A stretch of 64,000 bases of DNA, from positions 62,001-126,000 of the forward strand of contig NZ_BJNZ01000004.1 of NCBI RefSeq assembly GCF_006539945.1, in the 5' to 3' direction. The notes beneath the pieces were generated by a model that was not told the origin of the DNA, searched no databases, and was given only the letters and a program-made list of their open reading frames with translations. The stretch comes from Cellulosimicrobium cellulans. GTDB taxonomy: Bacteria > Actinomycetota > Actinomycetes > Actinomycetales > Cellulomonadaceae. The stretch's first letter is position 1. Each line of letters opens with the position of its first letter. Of this stretch, positions 15,949 to 24,709 are shown piece by piece. A program made the position numbers and the translations under genes.

Positions 15949-16517
15949 TGAGCACCGAGATCGTCGCCCCCGAGGTGCCCCGTCTGAAGCAGCGCTACCG
16001 CGAGGAGATCGTCGCCGGTCTGCGCGAGGAGTTCGGGCACGAGAACGTCAACCAGGTCGCCCGCGTCACGAAGATCGTCGTGAACATGGGTGTCGGTGAC
16101 GCCGCCAAGGACTCGAAGCTCATCGAGGGCGCCATCCGCGACCTGTCCGCGATCACCGGCCAGAAGCCGCAGGTGACCAAGGCCCGCAAGTCCATCGCGC
16201 AGTTCAAGCTGCGTGAGGGCATGCCGATCGGCGCGCACGTCACGCTGCGCGGCGACCGCATGTGGGAGTTCCTGGACCGTCTCCTGTCGATCGCCCTGCC
16301 GCGTATCCGCGACTTCCGCGGCCTGTCGCCCAAGCAGTTCGACGGGCACGGCAACTACACGTTCGGCCTCACGGAGCAGTCGATGTTCCACGAGATCGAC
16401 CAGGACAAGATCGACCGTGTCCGCGGTATGGACATCACGATCGTGACCACGGCGACGACCGATGACGAGGGCCGCTCCCTGCTGCGCCGTCTCGGCTTCC
16501 CCTTCAAGGAGAACTGA
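15948..16517 (+). CDS. rplE: 50S ribosomal protein L5
   Basis: The 189-aa L5, which binds 5S rRNA. Signatures: [36 protein letters not shown] and the C-terminal [30 protein letters not shown] 15948 overlaps rplX (TGATG). Confidence 0.97.
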   Translation: MSTEIVAPEVPRLKQRYREEIVAGLREEFGHENVNQVARVTKIVVNMGVGDAAKDSKLIEGAIRDLSAITGQKPQVTKARKSIAQFKLREGMPIGAHVTLRGDRMWEFLDRLLSIALPRIRDFRGLSPKQFDGHGNYTFGLTEQSMFHEIDQDKIDRVRGMDITIVTTATTDDEGRSLLRRLGFPFKEN

Positions 16518-16518
16518 C

Positions 16519-16704
16519 ATGGCGAAGAAGGCCCTGATCAACAAGGCGGCCGCCAAGCCCAAGTTCGCGGTCCGCGCCTACACCCGGTGCCAGAAGTGCG
16601 GTCGTCCGCACTCGGTGTACCGCAAGTTCGGCCTGTGCCGCATCTGCGTGCGCGAGATGGCCCACCGTGGTGAGCTTCCGGGCGTCACCAAGAGCAGCTG
16701 GTAA
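16519..16704 (+). CDS. rpsZ: 30S ribosomal protein S14, zinc type
   Basis: The 61-aa zinc-binding form of S14 (often named rpsN type Z). Two CxxC pairs, C24/C27 and C40/C43, form the zinc site within [10 protein letters not shown] and [18 protein letters not shown] 16519 starts one base after the rplE stop. A zinc-free S14 paralogue is common elsewhere in actinobacterial genomes, typically under Zur control; none is in this window. Confidence 0.96.
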   Translation: MAKKALINKAAAKPKFAVRAYTRCQKCGRPHSVYRKFGLCRICVREMAHRGELPGVTKSSW

Positions 16705-16723
16705 CAACTACGTCGTAGGTCCT

Positions 16724-16754
16724 GGCGGAGCGCGCCGCACGGCGCGCCTCCGCC
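16724..16754 (+). other. rpsN-rpsH intercistronic hairpin
   Basis: A 13-bp stem with one bulged C (16724-16736 against 16741-16754) and a GCAC loop in the 82-bp spacer. No U-tract and no clear promoter follow, so probably a processing or stability element. Confidence 0.4.
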
Positions 16755-16786
16755 CGGATACCACGTCGAGGAAGGGCTAGAGCCCG

Positions 16787-17185
16787 ATGACGATGACCGA
16801 CCCGATCGCAGACATGCTGACGCGTCTGCGGAACGCGAACTCGGCTTACCACGAGACGGTGACCATGCCGTACTCGAAGCTGAAGTCGCACATTGCCGAG
16901 ATCCTCCAGGCCGAGGGCTACATCTCCGGCTGGAGCGTCGAGGACGCGACGGTGGGCAAGAACCTCACCATCCAGCTGAAGTTCGGCCCGAACCGTGAGC
17001 GCAGCCTCGCCGGCGTGCGCCGCGTGTCCAAGCCGGGCCTGCGCAAGTACGTCAAGTCCACCGAGCTGCCGAAGGTTCTCGGCGGTCTGGGCGTGGCGAT
17101 CCTGTCCACGTCCTCCGGCCTGCTCACCGACAAGCAGGCCGCCACGAAGGGCGTGGGCGGCGAAGTCCTCGCCTACGTCTGGTAA
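16787..17185 (+). CDS. rpsH: 30S ribosomal protein S8
   Basis: The 132-aa S8 protein of the 30S body, the translational repressor of the spc operon in E. coli. [13 protein letters not shown] at the start and the C-terminal [10 protein letters not shown] are family hallmarks. ATG 16787 gives MTMTDPIAD; the second ATG six bases on is equally possible. Confidence 0.96.
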   Translation: MTMTDPIADMLTRLRNANSAYHETVTMPYSKLKSHIAEILQAEGYISGWSVEDATVGKNLTIQLKFGPNRERSLAGVRRVSKPGLRKYVKSTELPKVLGGLGVAILSTSSGLLTDKQAATKGVGGEVLAYVW

Positions 17186-17203
17186 TCGGAAAGGAGATAC
17201 GCC

Positions 17204-17740
17204 ATGTCTCGAATCGGCAAGATCCCCGTTCCGGTTCCCGCCGGAGTGGACGTCACCATCAGCGGTGCGCTCGTGACCGTGAAGGGCCCCAAGGGCTCGC
17301 TCGAGCACAACGTGCCCGCCCCCATCCAGGTCGCCCAGGAGGACGCCACCCTCGTGGTGTCGCGCCCGGACGACGAGCGCGAGTCCCGCGCGCTGCACGG
17401 CCTCACGCGCACCCTCCTGGCGAACATCGTCCAGGGCGTGACGCAGGGCTACGAGAAGAAGCTCGAGATCGTCGGCACCGGTTACCGCGTGACGGCCAAG
17501 GGCTCGGACCTCGAGTTCGCCCTCGGCTTCAGCCACCCGGTCGTCGTGACGCCGCCCGCGGGCATCACGTTCGCGGTCGAGAGCCCGACGAAGTTCTCGG
17601 TCTCCGGCATCGACAAGCAGCAGGTCGGCGAGGTCGCAGCGAACATCCGCAAGATCCGCAAGCCCGAGCCGTACAAGGGCAAGGGTGTGCGTTACGCCGG
17701 CGAGGTCGTCCGCCGCAAGGTCGGAAAGGCTGGTAAGTAA
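17204..17740 (+). CDS. rplF: 50S ribosomal protein L6
   Basis: The 178-aa L6, two tandem alpha/beta domains near the factor-binding site. [17 protein letters not shown] at the start and [19 protein letters not shown] near the end are diagnostic. ATG 17204 has GGAAAGGAGA upstream. The stop is 2 nt before rplR. Confidence 0.97.
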   Translation: MSRIGKIPVPVPAGVDVTISGALVTVKGPKGSLEHNVPAPIQVAQEDATLVVSRPDDERESRALHGLTRTLLANIVQGVTQGYEKKLEIVGTGYRVTAKGSDLEFALGFSHPVVVTPPAGITFAVESPTKFSVSGIDKQQVGEVAANIRKIRKPEPYKGKGVRYAGEVVRRKVGKAGK

Positions 17741-17742
17741 CG

Positions 17743-18114
17743 ATGGCTCTGAAGGTTCTCGGCAAGGGCAAGGCCGTCGCGCGTCAGCGCCGCCACCTGC
17801 GCCTGCGCAAGAAGATCAAGGGGACCGCCGCTCGTCCGCGCCTCGTGGTGACGCGCTCCACGCGCCACATCACGGCTCAGGTCGTGGACGACACGATCGG
17901 TCAGACGGTTGCGTCGGCCTCGTCGCTCGAGGCGGACCTGCGTGCGCTCGACGGCGACAAGAGCGCCAAGGCCCGCAAGGTCGGCGAGCTCGTCGCCGAG
18001 CGTGCGAAGGCCAAGGGCGTCGACGCGGTCGTGTTCGACCGTGGCGGCAACAAGTACCACGGTCGGGTCGCTGCGGTCGCCGACGGCGCCCGCGAGGGCG
18101 GTCTGTCCCTGTGA
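17743..18114 (+). CDS. rplR: 50S ribosomal protein L18
   Basis: The 123-aa L18, a 5S rRNA partner. Motifs [21 protein letters not shown] and [21 protein letters not shown] are present. ATG 17743. The 40-nt gap to rpsE holds only that gene's AAAGGA binding site. Confidence 0.96.
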   Translation: MALKVLGKGKAVARQRRHLRLRKKIKGTAARPRLVVTRSTRHITAQVVDDTIGQTVASASSLEADLRALDGDKSAKARKVGELVAERAKAKGVDAVVFDRGGNKYHGRVAAVADGAREGGLSL

Positions 18115-18154
18115 CGACGCCGACCATCCCCACACGGAAGCAAAGGATTCTCTG

Positions 18155-18811
18155 ATGGCTGCAGGGCAGCGCAGCAACACCGGCGCCCCCACGGGTGCCG
18201 CCAACGAGTCGAGCGACCAGAACGCGCGCGGGGGGCGCCGCGACGACCGTCGCGGTGACCGTCGCGACGGTCGCCGTGGCGACGCAGCCGAGAAGAACGC
18301 CTTCGTCGAGCGCGTCGTCACCATCAACCGCGTCTCCAAGGTCGTCAAGGGCGGCCGCCGCTTCAGCTTCACCGCGCTGGTCGTGGTGGGCGACGGCGAC
18401 GGCACCGTCGGTGTCGGCTACGGCAAGGCGAAGGAGGTGCCCGCGGCGATCGCCAAGGGTGTCGAGGAGGCCAAGAAGAACTTCTTCAAGGTCCCGCGCA
18501 TCCAGGGCACCATCCCGCACCCCATCCAGGGTGAGGCCGCCGCCGGCGTCGTGTTCCTCCGTCCGGCCGCTCCCGGTACCGGTGTGATCGCCGGTGGTCC
18601 GGTGCGCGCCGTGCTGGAGTGCGCGGGCATCCACGACGTGCTGAGCAAGTCGCTCGGCTCGTCCAACGCGATCAACATCGTGCACGCGACCGTCGAGGCC
18701 CTGCGCAACCTGGAGCAGCCTGAGGCTGTCGCCGCGCGCCGTGGTCTCCCGCTCGAGGACGTGGCCCCGGCCGCGCTCCTGCGTGCCCGTGCTGCGGGGG
18801 TGAACGCCTGA
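18155..18811 (+). CDS. rpsE: 30S ribosomal protein S5
   Basis: The 218-aa S5, involved in decoding fidelity. The S5 core begins near residue 49 ([20 protein letters not shown]) and includes [18 protein letters not shown] 18155 follows AAAGGATTCTCTG; upstream in-frame codons lie inside rplR. The first 48 residues are a disordered Arg/Asp/Gly-rich tail ([16 protein letters not shown]). Overlaps rpmD by one base. Confidence 0.95.
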   Translation: MAAGQRSNTGAPTGAANESSDQNARGGRRDDRRGDRRDGRRGDAAEKNAFVERVVTINRVSKVVKGGRRFSFTALVVVGDGDGTVGVGYGKAKEVPAAIAKGVEEAKKNFFKVPRIQGTIPHPIQGEAAAGVVFLRPAAPGTGVIAGGPVRAVLECAGIHDVLSKSLGSSNAINIVHATVEALRNLEQPEAVAARRGLPLEDVAPAALLRARAAGVNA

Positions 18812-18993
18812 TGGCCAGGCTCAAGGTGACCCAGACGAAGTCCGCCATCGGCGGCAAGCAGAACCAGCGCGACACGCTGCGCACTCTGGGCCTCAAGCGG
18901 ATCGGCGACACCGCCGTGAAGGAGGACCGCCCGGAGATCCGCGGCATGGTCGCGACGGTGGCGCACCTCGTCACCGTTGAGGAGGTCGAGTGA
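18811..18993 (+). CDS. rpmD: 50S ribosomal protein L30
   Basis: The 60-aa L30. [22 protein letters not shown] and [17 protein letters not shown] are the standard signatures. ATG 18811 shares its A with the rpsE stop. Confidence 0.96.
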   Translation: MARLKVTQTKSAIGGKQNQRDTLRTLGLKRIGDTAVKEDRPEIRGMVATVAHLVTVEEVE

Positions 18994-18995
18994 CC

Positions 18996-19562
18996 ATGGC
19001 TGAGAAGGCCACCAAGGAGACCGCCGAGGCTCCGAAGAAGAAGGCTGCTGCGAAGGCCCCCGCGAAGGCGGAGTCCGCGACTGCTGCGAAGCAGTCGGGC
19101 AAGCAGACCGAGGGTGCCGGCGGCACGCTCAAGATCCACCACCTGCGTCCGGCTCCCGGCGCCAAGAAGGCCAAGACCCGCGTGGGTCGTGGTGAGGCGT
19201 CGAAGGGTAAGACGGCGGGCCGCGGTACCAAGGGTACGAAGGCTCGTTACCAGGTTCCCGAGCGCTTCGAGGGCGGGCAGATGCCTCTGCACATGCGCCT
19301 CCCGAAGCTGCGCGGCTTCAAGAACCCGTTCCGCACCGAGTACCAGGTCGTGAACCTGGACAAGCTCGCGGCGCTGTACCCCGAGGGTGGCCAGGTCACC
19401 GTCGAGGACCTCGTCGCGAAGGGCGCGGTCCGCAAGGGCCAGCTCGTCAAGGTGCTAGGCACGGGCGAGATCACCGTCAAGCTCGAGGTCGCGGTCGACG
19501 CCCTCTCGGGCGCCGCTCGCGAGAAGATCCTCGCGGCCGGCGGTTCGGTCTCGGAGGACTGA
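18996..19562 (+). CDS. rplO: 50S ribosomal protein L15 with N-terminal Lys/Ala extension
   Basis: A 188-aa L15, an assembly protein of the 50S subunit. The L15 core starts at about residue 45 ([14 protein letters not shown], then [17 protein letters not shown]). The first 44 residues are Ala/Lys/Glu-rich and histone-tail-like; no start codon lies near the core, so the extension is genuinely encoded. ATG 18996 is 10 nt from GGAGG; GTG 18990 is the alternative. Typical bacterial L15 is about 145-150 aa. Last gene before a terminator. Confidence 0.93.
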   Translation: MAEKATKETAEAPKKKAAAKAPAKAESATAAKQSGKQTEGAGGTLKIHHLRPAPGAKKAKTRVGRGEASKGKTAGRGTKGTKARYQVPERFEGGQMPLHMRLPKLRGFKNPFRTEYQVVNLDKLAALYPEGGQVTVEDLVAKGAVRKGQLVKVLGTGEITVKLEVAVDALSGAAREKILAAGGSVSED

Positions 19563-19569
19563 CACCCCC

Positions 19570-19609
19570 GGACAGGGCCGGTGGCGCGCTCGCGCCGTCG
19601 GCCCTGTCC
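19570..19609 (+). terminator. spc operon terminator after rplO
   Basis: An 11-bp outer stem (19570-19580 with 19599-19609) and a 6-bp inner stem (GGCGCG with CGCGCC, 19583-19596), 7 nt after the rplO stop. Confidence 0.8.
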
Positions 19610-19870
19610 GCGTCTGGGGAGGCTCTCCCGCACGACCCGTGGTCCGTCCGGCAGCGCGCCACGGTTAGACTCTCCGACGGTTGTCTCCCCGCACCCCGGG
19701 GTGACCGCCGTCACTCGCAGGTCCGCGGTCGGTCCGTCCGGTCGTCGGGACCGACTTGCCGTTCGACGCGGCGCTACGGCTAGGGTGCCTCTTGGCGCCG
19801 GTGCCGTGCGTCACACCTCGCCGGGCCTCCCGGCGACACGACATCCCGCCTCGGCGGGCCAGGAGGATAG
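19610..19870 (+). other. secY upstream region
   Basis: About 260 bp between the rplO terminator and secY with no supported gene. It has an isolated TAGACT at 19666-19671 and the better promoter-like pair at 19756-19786, so secY probably has its own transcription start rather than relying on the spc operon. Confidence 0.5.
19756..19786 (+). promoter_or_regulatory. secY promoter candidate
   Basis: TTGCCG (19756-19761) and TAGGGT (19781-19786) with a long 19-nt spacer. The leader to the GTG at 19871 would be about 75 nt with AGGAGGAT at its end. Confidence 0.45.
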
Positions 19871-21169
19871 GTGCTCAGCGCATTCGCCCGGGCTTTCCGG
19901 ACGCCCGACCTGCGGCGCAAGCTGCTGTTCACGATCGCGATCATGGCGATCTTCCGGGTGGGGTCGTTCATCCCCACGCCGGGTGTGGACTACCCCAACG
20001 TGCAGCAGTGCATCGCGGAGACCGCCGACGGCAACGACCTGCTCGGCCTCGTCAACCTCTTCAGCGGCGGTGCCCTGCTCCAGCTGTCGATCTTCGCGCT
20101 CGGCATCATGCCGTACATCACCGCGAGCATCATCGTCCAGCTGCTGCGCGTCGTGATCCCTCGCTTCGAGGCGCTCCACAAGGAGGGCCAGTCGGGCCAG
20201 GCGAAGCTGACGCAGTACACGCGCTACCTGACGATCGCGCTCGCCATCCTCCAGTCGACGACGGTCATCACGACCGCGCGCAACGGCCTGCTCTTCCAGG
20301 GCTGCTCCGTGGACGTCATCCCCGACGGCAGCTTCGTGACGATGGCGCTCATGGTCATCACCATGACCGCGGGCACCGGCCTCATCATGTGGCTCGGCGA
20401 GCTCATCACCGAGCGTGGCGTCGGCAACGGCATGTCGCTCCTCATCTTCACGTCGATCGCCGCGAGCTTCCCGACCGCGCTGTGGTCGATCGCCGGCGGT
20501 GCGAACGGCGCGACGAACTTCATCATCATGATCGCGGTCATCGTGGTCGTCATCGGCCTGGTCGTGTTCGTCGAGCAGTCCCAGCGCCGCGTGCCGGTCC
20601 AGTACGCCAAGCGCATGGTCGGGCGCCGCATGTACGGCGGCTCGAGCACCTACATCCCGATCAAGATCAACATGGCCGGCGTCATCCCGGTGATCTTCGC
20701 GGCCTCGCTGCTCGCGGTCCCGGGCCTCATCGCGCAGTTCGGCGACCAGAGCGCCGACTGGGTGATCTGGGTCAGCACGAACCTCGCCGACCCGGCCGCG
20801 CCGCTGCACATCGTGCTCTACGTGCTCATGATCCTGTTCTTCTGCTTCTTCTACACGTCGATCACGTTCAACCCGGACGAGGTCGCGGACAACATGAAGA
20901 AGTACGGCGGCTTCATCCCCGGCATCCGTGCCGGCCGGCCGACCGCCGAGTACCTCGACTACGTCATCACCCGCATCACGTCCGCGGGCTCCATCTACCT
21001 CGCGCTCGTCGCCCTGCTGCCGACGCTGGTCCTCATCGGGCTCGGCGTGAGCACGAACATCCCGTTCGGTGGCTCCTCGATCATCATCGTCGTCGGCGTC
21101 GGCCTGGAGACGGTCAAGCAGATCAACTCCCAGCTGCAGCAGCGCCACTACGAAGGGTTCCTCCGTTGA
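19871..21169 (+). CDS. secY: Preprotein translocase subunit SecY
   Basis: The 432-aa pore protein of the SecYEG translocon in the plasma membrane. It begins LSAFARAFRTPDLRRKLLFTIAIM and shows about ten hydrophobic membrane segments. The MPYITASIIVQLL segment and the cytoplasmic loop KRMVGRRMYGGSSTYIPIK are family signatures, as is NPDEVADNMKKYGGFIPGIR. GTG 19871 has AGGAGGAT immediately upstream. It overlaps the adk start by 4 nt. Confidence 0.97.
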   Translation: MLSAFARAFRTPDLRRKLLFTIAIMAIFRVGSFIPTPGVDYPNVQQCIAETADGNDLLGLVNLFSGGALLQLSIFALGIMPYITASIIVQLLRVVIPRFEALHKEGQSGQAKLTQYTRYLTIALAILQSTTVITTARNGLLFQGCSVDVIPDGSFVTMALMVITMTAGTGLIMWLGELITERGVGNGMSLLIFTSIAASFPTALWSIAGGANGATNFIIMIAVIVVVIGLVVFVEQSQRRVPVQYAKRMVGRRMYGGSSTYIPIKINMAGVIPVIFAASLLAVPGLIAQFGDQSADWVIWVSTNLADPAAPLHIVLYVLMILFFCFFYTSITFNPDEVADNMKKYGGFIPGIRAGRPTAEYLDYVITRITSAGSIYLALVALLPTLVLIGLGVSTNIPFGGSSIIIVVGVGLETVKQINSQLQQRHYEGFLR

Positions 21170-21777
21170 GCAACGCCACCGACGGCCAGTCCGCCTCGCG
21201 TCCCGCGCGCCTCGTCATCATGGGCCCGCAGGGCGCGGGCAAGGGGACGCAGGCCGCCCGGCTCGCCGAGCAGCTCGCCATCCCCGCGATCTCGACCGGA
21301 GACATCTTCCGGGCGAACATCAAGGGCGGCACGGAGCTCGGCCGGCTCGCGCAGGAGTACACCGCGAAGGGTGACCTCGTCCCTGACTCGGTGACGAACG
21401 CGATGGTGCGCGACCGCCTCGCCCAGGACGACGCGGCGCAGGGGTTCATCCTCGACGGCTACCCCCGCAACGCGGCCCAGGTCGTCGAGCTCGACACGAT
21501 CCTCGCGGACCTGGGTGTCGCGCTGGACGGCGTCGTGGAGCTCACGGCGGACCGCGACGAGCTCCTCGCTCGCCTGGCGAAGCGCGCGGAGATCGAGGGC
21601 CGCGAGGACGACACCGAGGAGGCCATCGCGCGCCGCCTCGACATCTACGCCGAGCAGACGGCACCGCTCACGTCGGCGTACGACGAGCGCGGCCTTCTCG
21701 TCCGTGTCGACGGCATCGGCGACGTCGACGAGATCACCGGGCGCATCGTCTCGGCGCTGACCGCGCTCGTCGGCTGA
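21166..21777 (+). CDS. adk: Adenylate kinase
   Basis: A 203-aa adenylate kinase interconverting ATP+AMP and 2 ADP. The P-loop reads GPQGAGKGTQ; the Pro usually found at the third position is Gln here. AMP-binding motifs STGDIF and DGYPRN follow. The lid is the short form without zinc cysteines (AKRAEIEGREDDTEEAIARRL). TTG 21166 overlaps the secY TGA and is preceded by GAAGGG at 8 nt; no ATG or GTG is available upstream of the P-loop. About 12 residues precede the core. Confidence 0.94.
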   Translation: MSNATDGQSASRPARLVIMGPQGAGKGTQAARLAEQLAIPAISTGDIFRANIKGGTELGRLAQEYTAKGDLVPDSVTNAMVRDRLAQDDAAQGFILDGYPRNAAQVVELDTILADLGVALDGVVELTADRDELLARLAKRAEIEGREDDTEEAIARRLDIYAEQTAPLTSAYDERGLLVRVDGIGDVDEITGRIVSALTALVG

Positions 21778-21817
21778 GCGCCGGTCGTCCGTTCGTCAGG
21801 TTCTGGGGAGCAGCAGG

Positions 21818-22654
21818 GTGTTCGGTCGCGAGCGCATCGAGTACAAGACGCACGACCAGGTACGGTCCATGCGCAGTGCCGGCCTCGTGGTCGCGCGAGC
21901 GCTCGACACGGTCCGCGAGGCGGTCCGTCCGGGCATGACCACGTCCGACCTCGACGCGCTCGCCGCGGCGGTGATCGCGGACGCCGGCGCGACGCCGTCG
22001 TTCCTCGGCTACGAGGGCTACCCCGCGTCGCTGTGCGTGTCGGTGAACGACGAGGTCGTGCACGGCATCCCGGGCCCACGCGAGCTGCGCCCGGGTGACA
22101 TCGTCTCCGTCGACTGCGGGGCGATCGTCGACGGCTGGCACGGCGACTCGGCCGTGTCCTTCGTCCTCGGCGAGGGCGAGCCGCGCGACGAGGCCCTCGT
22201 GGAGGCCACGCGGCGCGCGATGTGGGCGGGCATCGCCGCGCTCGCGACGAGCGAGCGGCTCGGCGACGTGGGCGCCGCGATCGAGGACTCGGTCCGTGTC
22301 TCGGGGGAGGCCGACGGCGTCTCCTACGGGATCGTCGAGGAGTACGTGGGTCACGGGATCGGCTCCGCGATGCACCAGCCGCCCGACGTCCCGAACTACC
22401 GCACGCGCGAGAAGGGCCCGCGGCTGCGCCCGGGCATGTGCCTCGCGATCGAGCCGATGCTGACGCTCGGCGACCGGTTCACCGAGGTCTGCGAGGACGA
22501 CTGGACGGTCGTGACCGACGACGGCGCTCGTGCTGCGCACTGGGAGCACAGCGTCGCGATCCTCGACGAGGGGATCTGGGTCCTCACCGCACCCGACGGC
22601 GGGGCGGCCGAGCTCGCGGAGCTCGGCGTCCGCGTCGCACCCCTCGCTGCCTGA
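21818..22654 (+). CDS. map: Type I methionine aminopeptidase
   Basis: A 278-aa metallopeptidase removing the initiator Met from nascent proteins. The pita-bread metal ligands are visible as D99, D110, H179, E212 and E243, with substrate-contacting H82 in VVHGIPG. GTG 21818 follows GGGGAGCAGCAGG. The secY-adk-map order is standard in actinobacteria. Confidence 0.95.
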   Translation: MFGRERIEYKTHDQVRSMRSAGLVVARALDTVREAVRPGMTTSDLDALAAAVIADAGATPSFLGYEGYPASLCVSVNDEVVHGIPGPRELRPGDIVSVDCGAIVDGWHGDSAVSFVLGEGEPRDEALVEATRRAMWAGIAALATSERLGDVGAAIEDSVRVSGEADGVSYGIVEEYVGHGIGSAMHQPPDVPNYRTREKGPRLRPGMCLAIEPMLTLGDRFTEVCEDDWTVVTDDGARAAHWEHSVAILDEGIWVLTAPDGGAAELAELGVRVAPLAA

Positions 22655-22931
22655 GCTCTCGGTGCGCCCCGACGCGTCGGCCCGTCCGGGTCGGGCGGGG
22701 GAGTGACGCGTCGCACGGTCCCCGACGCGCGCCCCGGTTTCGCGACTCTTGTCGGATGCCGTAGGATGGTCCGTCGGGTGTAGTCCGTGCACGTCGTTCG
22801 ACCGGCCCCCGTCCCTCGGGACCCGGGCGACCGTCCCCGCACGCGGCTCCACGCACCTCCCACGAACGGACGACCCGCGGGTCGGGCGTGCGCGGGAGTA
22901 CCAGCAGTTCAGACGAGAGTTAGCGGAGGAC
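22655..22931 (+). other. infA upstream region
   Basis: A 277-bp gap without a supported gene. A -10-like TAGGAT at 22762-22767 suggests transcription of the infA operon starts near 22774, giving a leader of about 160 nt ending in GGAGGA. Confidence 0.45.
22762..22767 (+). promoter_or_regulatory. infA promoter -10 candidate
   Basis: TAGGAT. The region 17 nt upstream (TTCGCG, 22739-22744) is a weak -35. Placed after map and before infA, where an operon start is expected. Confidence 0.45.
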
Positions 22932-23153
22932 ATGGCAAAGAAGGACGGTGTCATCGAGATCGAGGGCAGCGTGGTCGAGGCCCTGCCGAACGCGATGTTC
23001 CGCGTGGAGCTGGCCAACGGTCACAAGGTTCTCGCGCACATCTCGGGCAAGATGCGCCAGCACTACATCCGGATCCTCCCCGAGGACCGGGTCGTGGTCG
23101 AGCTGAGCCCGTACGACCTGTCCCGCGGCCGGATCGTCTACCGCTACAAGTAG
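22932..23153 (+). CDS. infA: Translation initiation factor IF-1
   Basis: The 73-aa single OB-fold factor that occupies the ribosomal A site during initiation. [20 protein letters not shown] and [19 protein letters not shown] are diagnostic. ATG 22932 follows GGAGGAC; upstream codons in frame are not conserved. Confidence 0.97.
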   Translation: MAKKDGVIEIEGSVVEALPNAMFRVELANGHKVLAHISGKMRQHYIRILPEDRVVVELSPYDLSRGRIVYRYK

Positions 23154-23248
23154 TCGCCACGCGTCCACCCACTCACCCGCCTCGCCACCCGGATCCCGGG
23201 ACCGCTCGTCGGTCGCGCCCGGAGCGGGGCACCACTGAGGGAACGAAG

Positions 23249-23362
23249 ATGAAGGTCAAGCCCAGCGTCAAGAAGATCTGCGACAAGTGCAAGGTGATCC
23301 GCCGGCACGGTCGCGTCATGGTGATCTGCGACAACCTGCGGCACAAGCAGCGCCAGGGCTGA
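23249..23362 (+). CDS. rpmJ: 50S ribosomal protein L36
   Basis: The 37-aa L36, [20 protein letters not shown] at the start. The zinc ligands C11, C14, C27 and H32 are all present, so this is the zinc-containing form. ATG 23249 with GAGGGAACGAAG upstream. Confidence 0.97.
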   Translation: MKVKPSVKKICDKCKVIRRHGRVMVICDNLRHKQRQG

Positions 23363-23599
23363 GCCCGCGCCTGCGCCACGGGTGACGGTCCCTCGGGACC
23401 GCGGTCACCAGGCCGCCCGTCACGACGACGGCCGGCCACCAGCGCACCACCACGAACCTGCTCGGCACCCCGGACGCGAGTCCGGGAGGAGAACGCCACA
23501 GGCAGGGGAACCCCCGGCTCGGAGGCCGGGGCCCACGGAGCTCCCCGTGGGAGGGCGGTGCGACAGACCTCCGACGAAGCACGAGGAGCCGAAAGGCAC
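23363..23599 (+). other. Structured rpmJ-rpsM leader
   Basis: A 237-bp spacer with four successive hairpins: 23381-23409 (GGTGAC/GTCACC enclosing GGTCC/GGACC), 23469-23486 (7-bp stem, GCGA tetraloop), 23512-23531 (CCCCGGC/GCCGGGG) and 23532-23551 (CCCACGG/CCGTGGG). No gene is evident. In E. coli the equivalent rpsM leader is the S4-controlled site. Confidence 0.5.
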
Positions 23600-23974
23600 A
23601 TGGCACGTCTCATCGGCGTCGACCTCCCCCGCGACAAGCGGCTCGAGGTCGCGCTCACCTACATCTACGGCGTCGGCCGTACCCGCGCCCAGCAGACGCT
23701 GGCCGCGACCGGCATCAGCCCGGACGCGCGCGTGAAGGACCTCGGCGACGCCGAGCTCGTCGCGCTGCGCGACTACCTCGAGGGCAACTACAAGCTCGAG
23801 GGTGACCTCCGTCGTGAGGTGGCCGCCGACATCCGCCGCAAGGTCGAGATCGGCACCTACCAGGGCCTGCGTCACCGCCGCGGCCTGCCCGTGCGCGGCC
23901 AGCGCACCAAGACCAACGCGCGTACGCGCAAGGGACCCAAGCGCACCGTGGCCGGCAAGAAGAAGGCCCGCTGA
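23600..23974 (+). CDS. rpsM: 30S ribosomal protein S13
   Basis: The 124-aa S13 of the 30S head. [21 protein letters not shown] (read in parts) and the C-terminal [20 protein letters not shown] are diagnostic. ATG 23600 has GAAAGG 5 nt upstream; the in-frame ATG-less extension back to 23558 is not conserved. Confidence 0.96.
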   Translation: MARLIGVDLPRDKRLEVALTYIYGVGRTRAQQTLAATGISPDARVKDLGDAELVALRDYLEGNYKLEGDLRREVAADIRRKVEIGTYQGLRHRRGLPVRGQRTKTNARTRKGPKRTVAGKKKAR

Positions 23975-24087
23975 GCCAGTCCGCAGGGCGGGCCCCGCTC
24001 GGGTGCTGACGTCGGCCGCACGGTCCACGTCGTCCCGGTCGGAGATCCCCGCGGTCAGACCACCTCAGACCAGGAGAGAAACGAAAG

Positions 24088-24492
24088 ATGCCTCCCAAGA
24101 CTCGCGCCGCCGCTGGGCGCAAGCCTCGCCGCAAGGACAAGAAGAACGTCCCCGCCGGCCAGGCGCACATCAAGAGCACGTTCAACAACACGATCGTGTC
24201 GATCACGGACCCGTCGGGTGCTGTGATCGCGTGGGCCTCCGGCGGCGACGTCGGCTTCAAGGGCTCGCGCAAGTCGACCCCCTTCGCCGCGGGCCTCGCG
24301 GCCGAGGCTGCTGCCCGCAAGGCGCAGGAGCACGGCATGAAGAAGGTCGACGTCTTCGTCAAGGGCCCGGGCTCCGGTCGCGAGACCGCGATCCGCTCGC
24401 TGCAGTCGGCCGGCCTCGAGGTCGGCTCGATCCAGGACGTCACGCCGCAGGCGCACAACGGGTGCCGCCCGCCCAAGCGTCGTCGCGTCTGA
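24088..24492 (+). CDS. rpsK: 30S ribosomal protein S11
   Basis: The 134-aa S11 of the 30S platform. A basic N-terminus ([20 protein letters not shown]) precedes [14 protein letters not shown] and the C-terminal [20 protein letters not shown] 24088. The next gene is rpoA; no rpsD intervenes. Confidence 0.97.
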   Translation: MPPKTRAAAGRKPRRKDKKNVPAGQAHIKSTFNNTIVSITDPSGAVIAWASGGDVGFKGSRKSTPFAAGLAAEAAARKAQEHGMKKVDVFVKGPGSGRETAIRSLQSAGLEVGSIQDVTPQAHNGCRPPKRRRV

Positions 24493-24508
24493 CCTTCGTC
24501 GTCGGCGT

Positions 24509-24556
24509 GCCGTCGACGGGCCGCCCGGTCACCGACCGGCCGAGCCCGTCGACGGC
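24509..24556 (+). terminator. Nested hairpin between rpsK and rpoA
   Basis: A 13-bp outer stem (24509-24521 with 24544-24556) encloses CCGGTC/GACCGG (24525-24539), 17 nt after rpsK. No T-run follows. It could end rpsM-rpsK transcripts or modulate rpoA expression. Confidence 0.5.
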
Positions 24557-24709
24557 GCCCGTCACGGGGCAGACGCCTCCTGACGGGGTCGACGTACCCT
24601 TCCCGGCCGGGTGGACAGAGTCCCGGCCGGGGCCGCGTGCCGCAGGCACGCACCTCGCCTTGAACCGTGCAGCGTCATATGGCGGACGCTCGCCGAAAGG
24701 AAACCACCA

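Noticed and set aside
19756-21165. A frame fused in phase to adk running through secY
   Set aside because: It is an out-of-frame reading of secY; adk begins at TTG 21166 with its own GAAGGG site.
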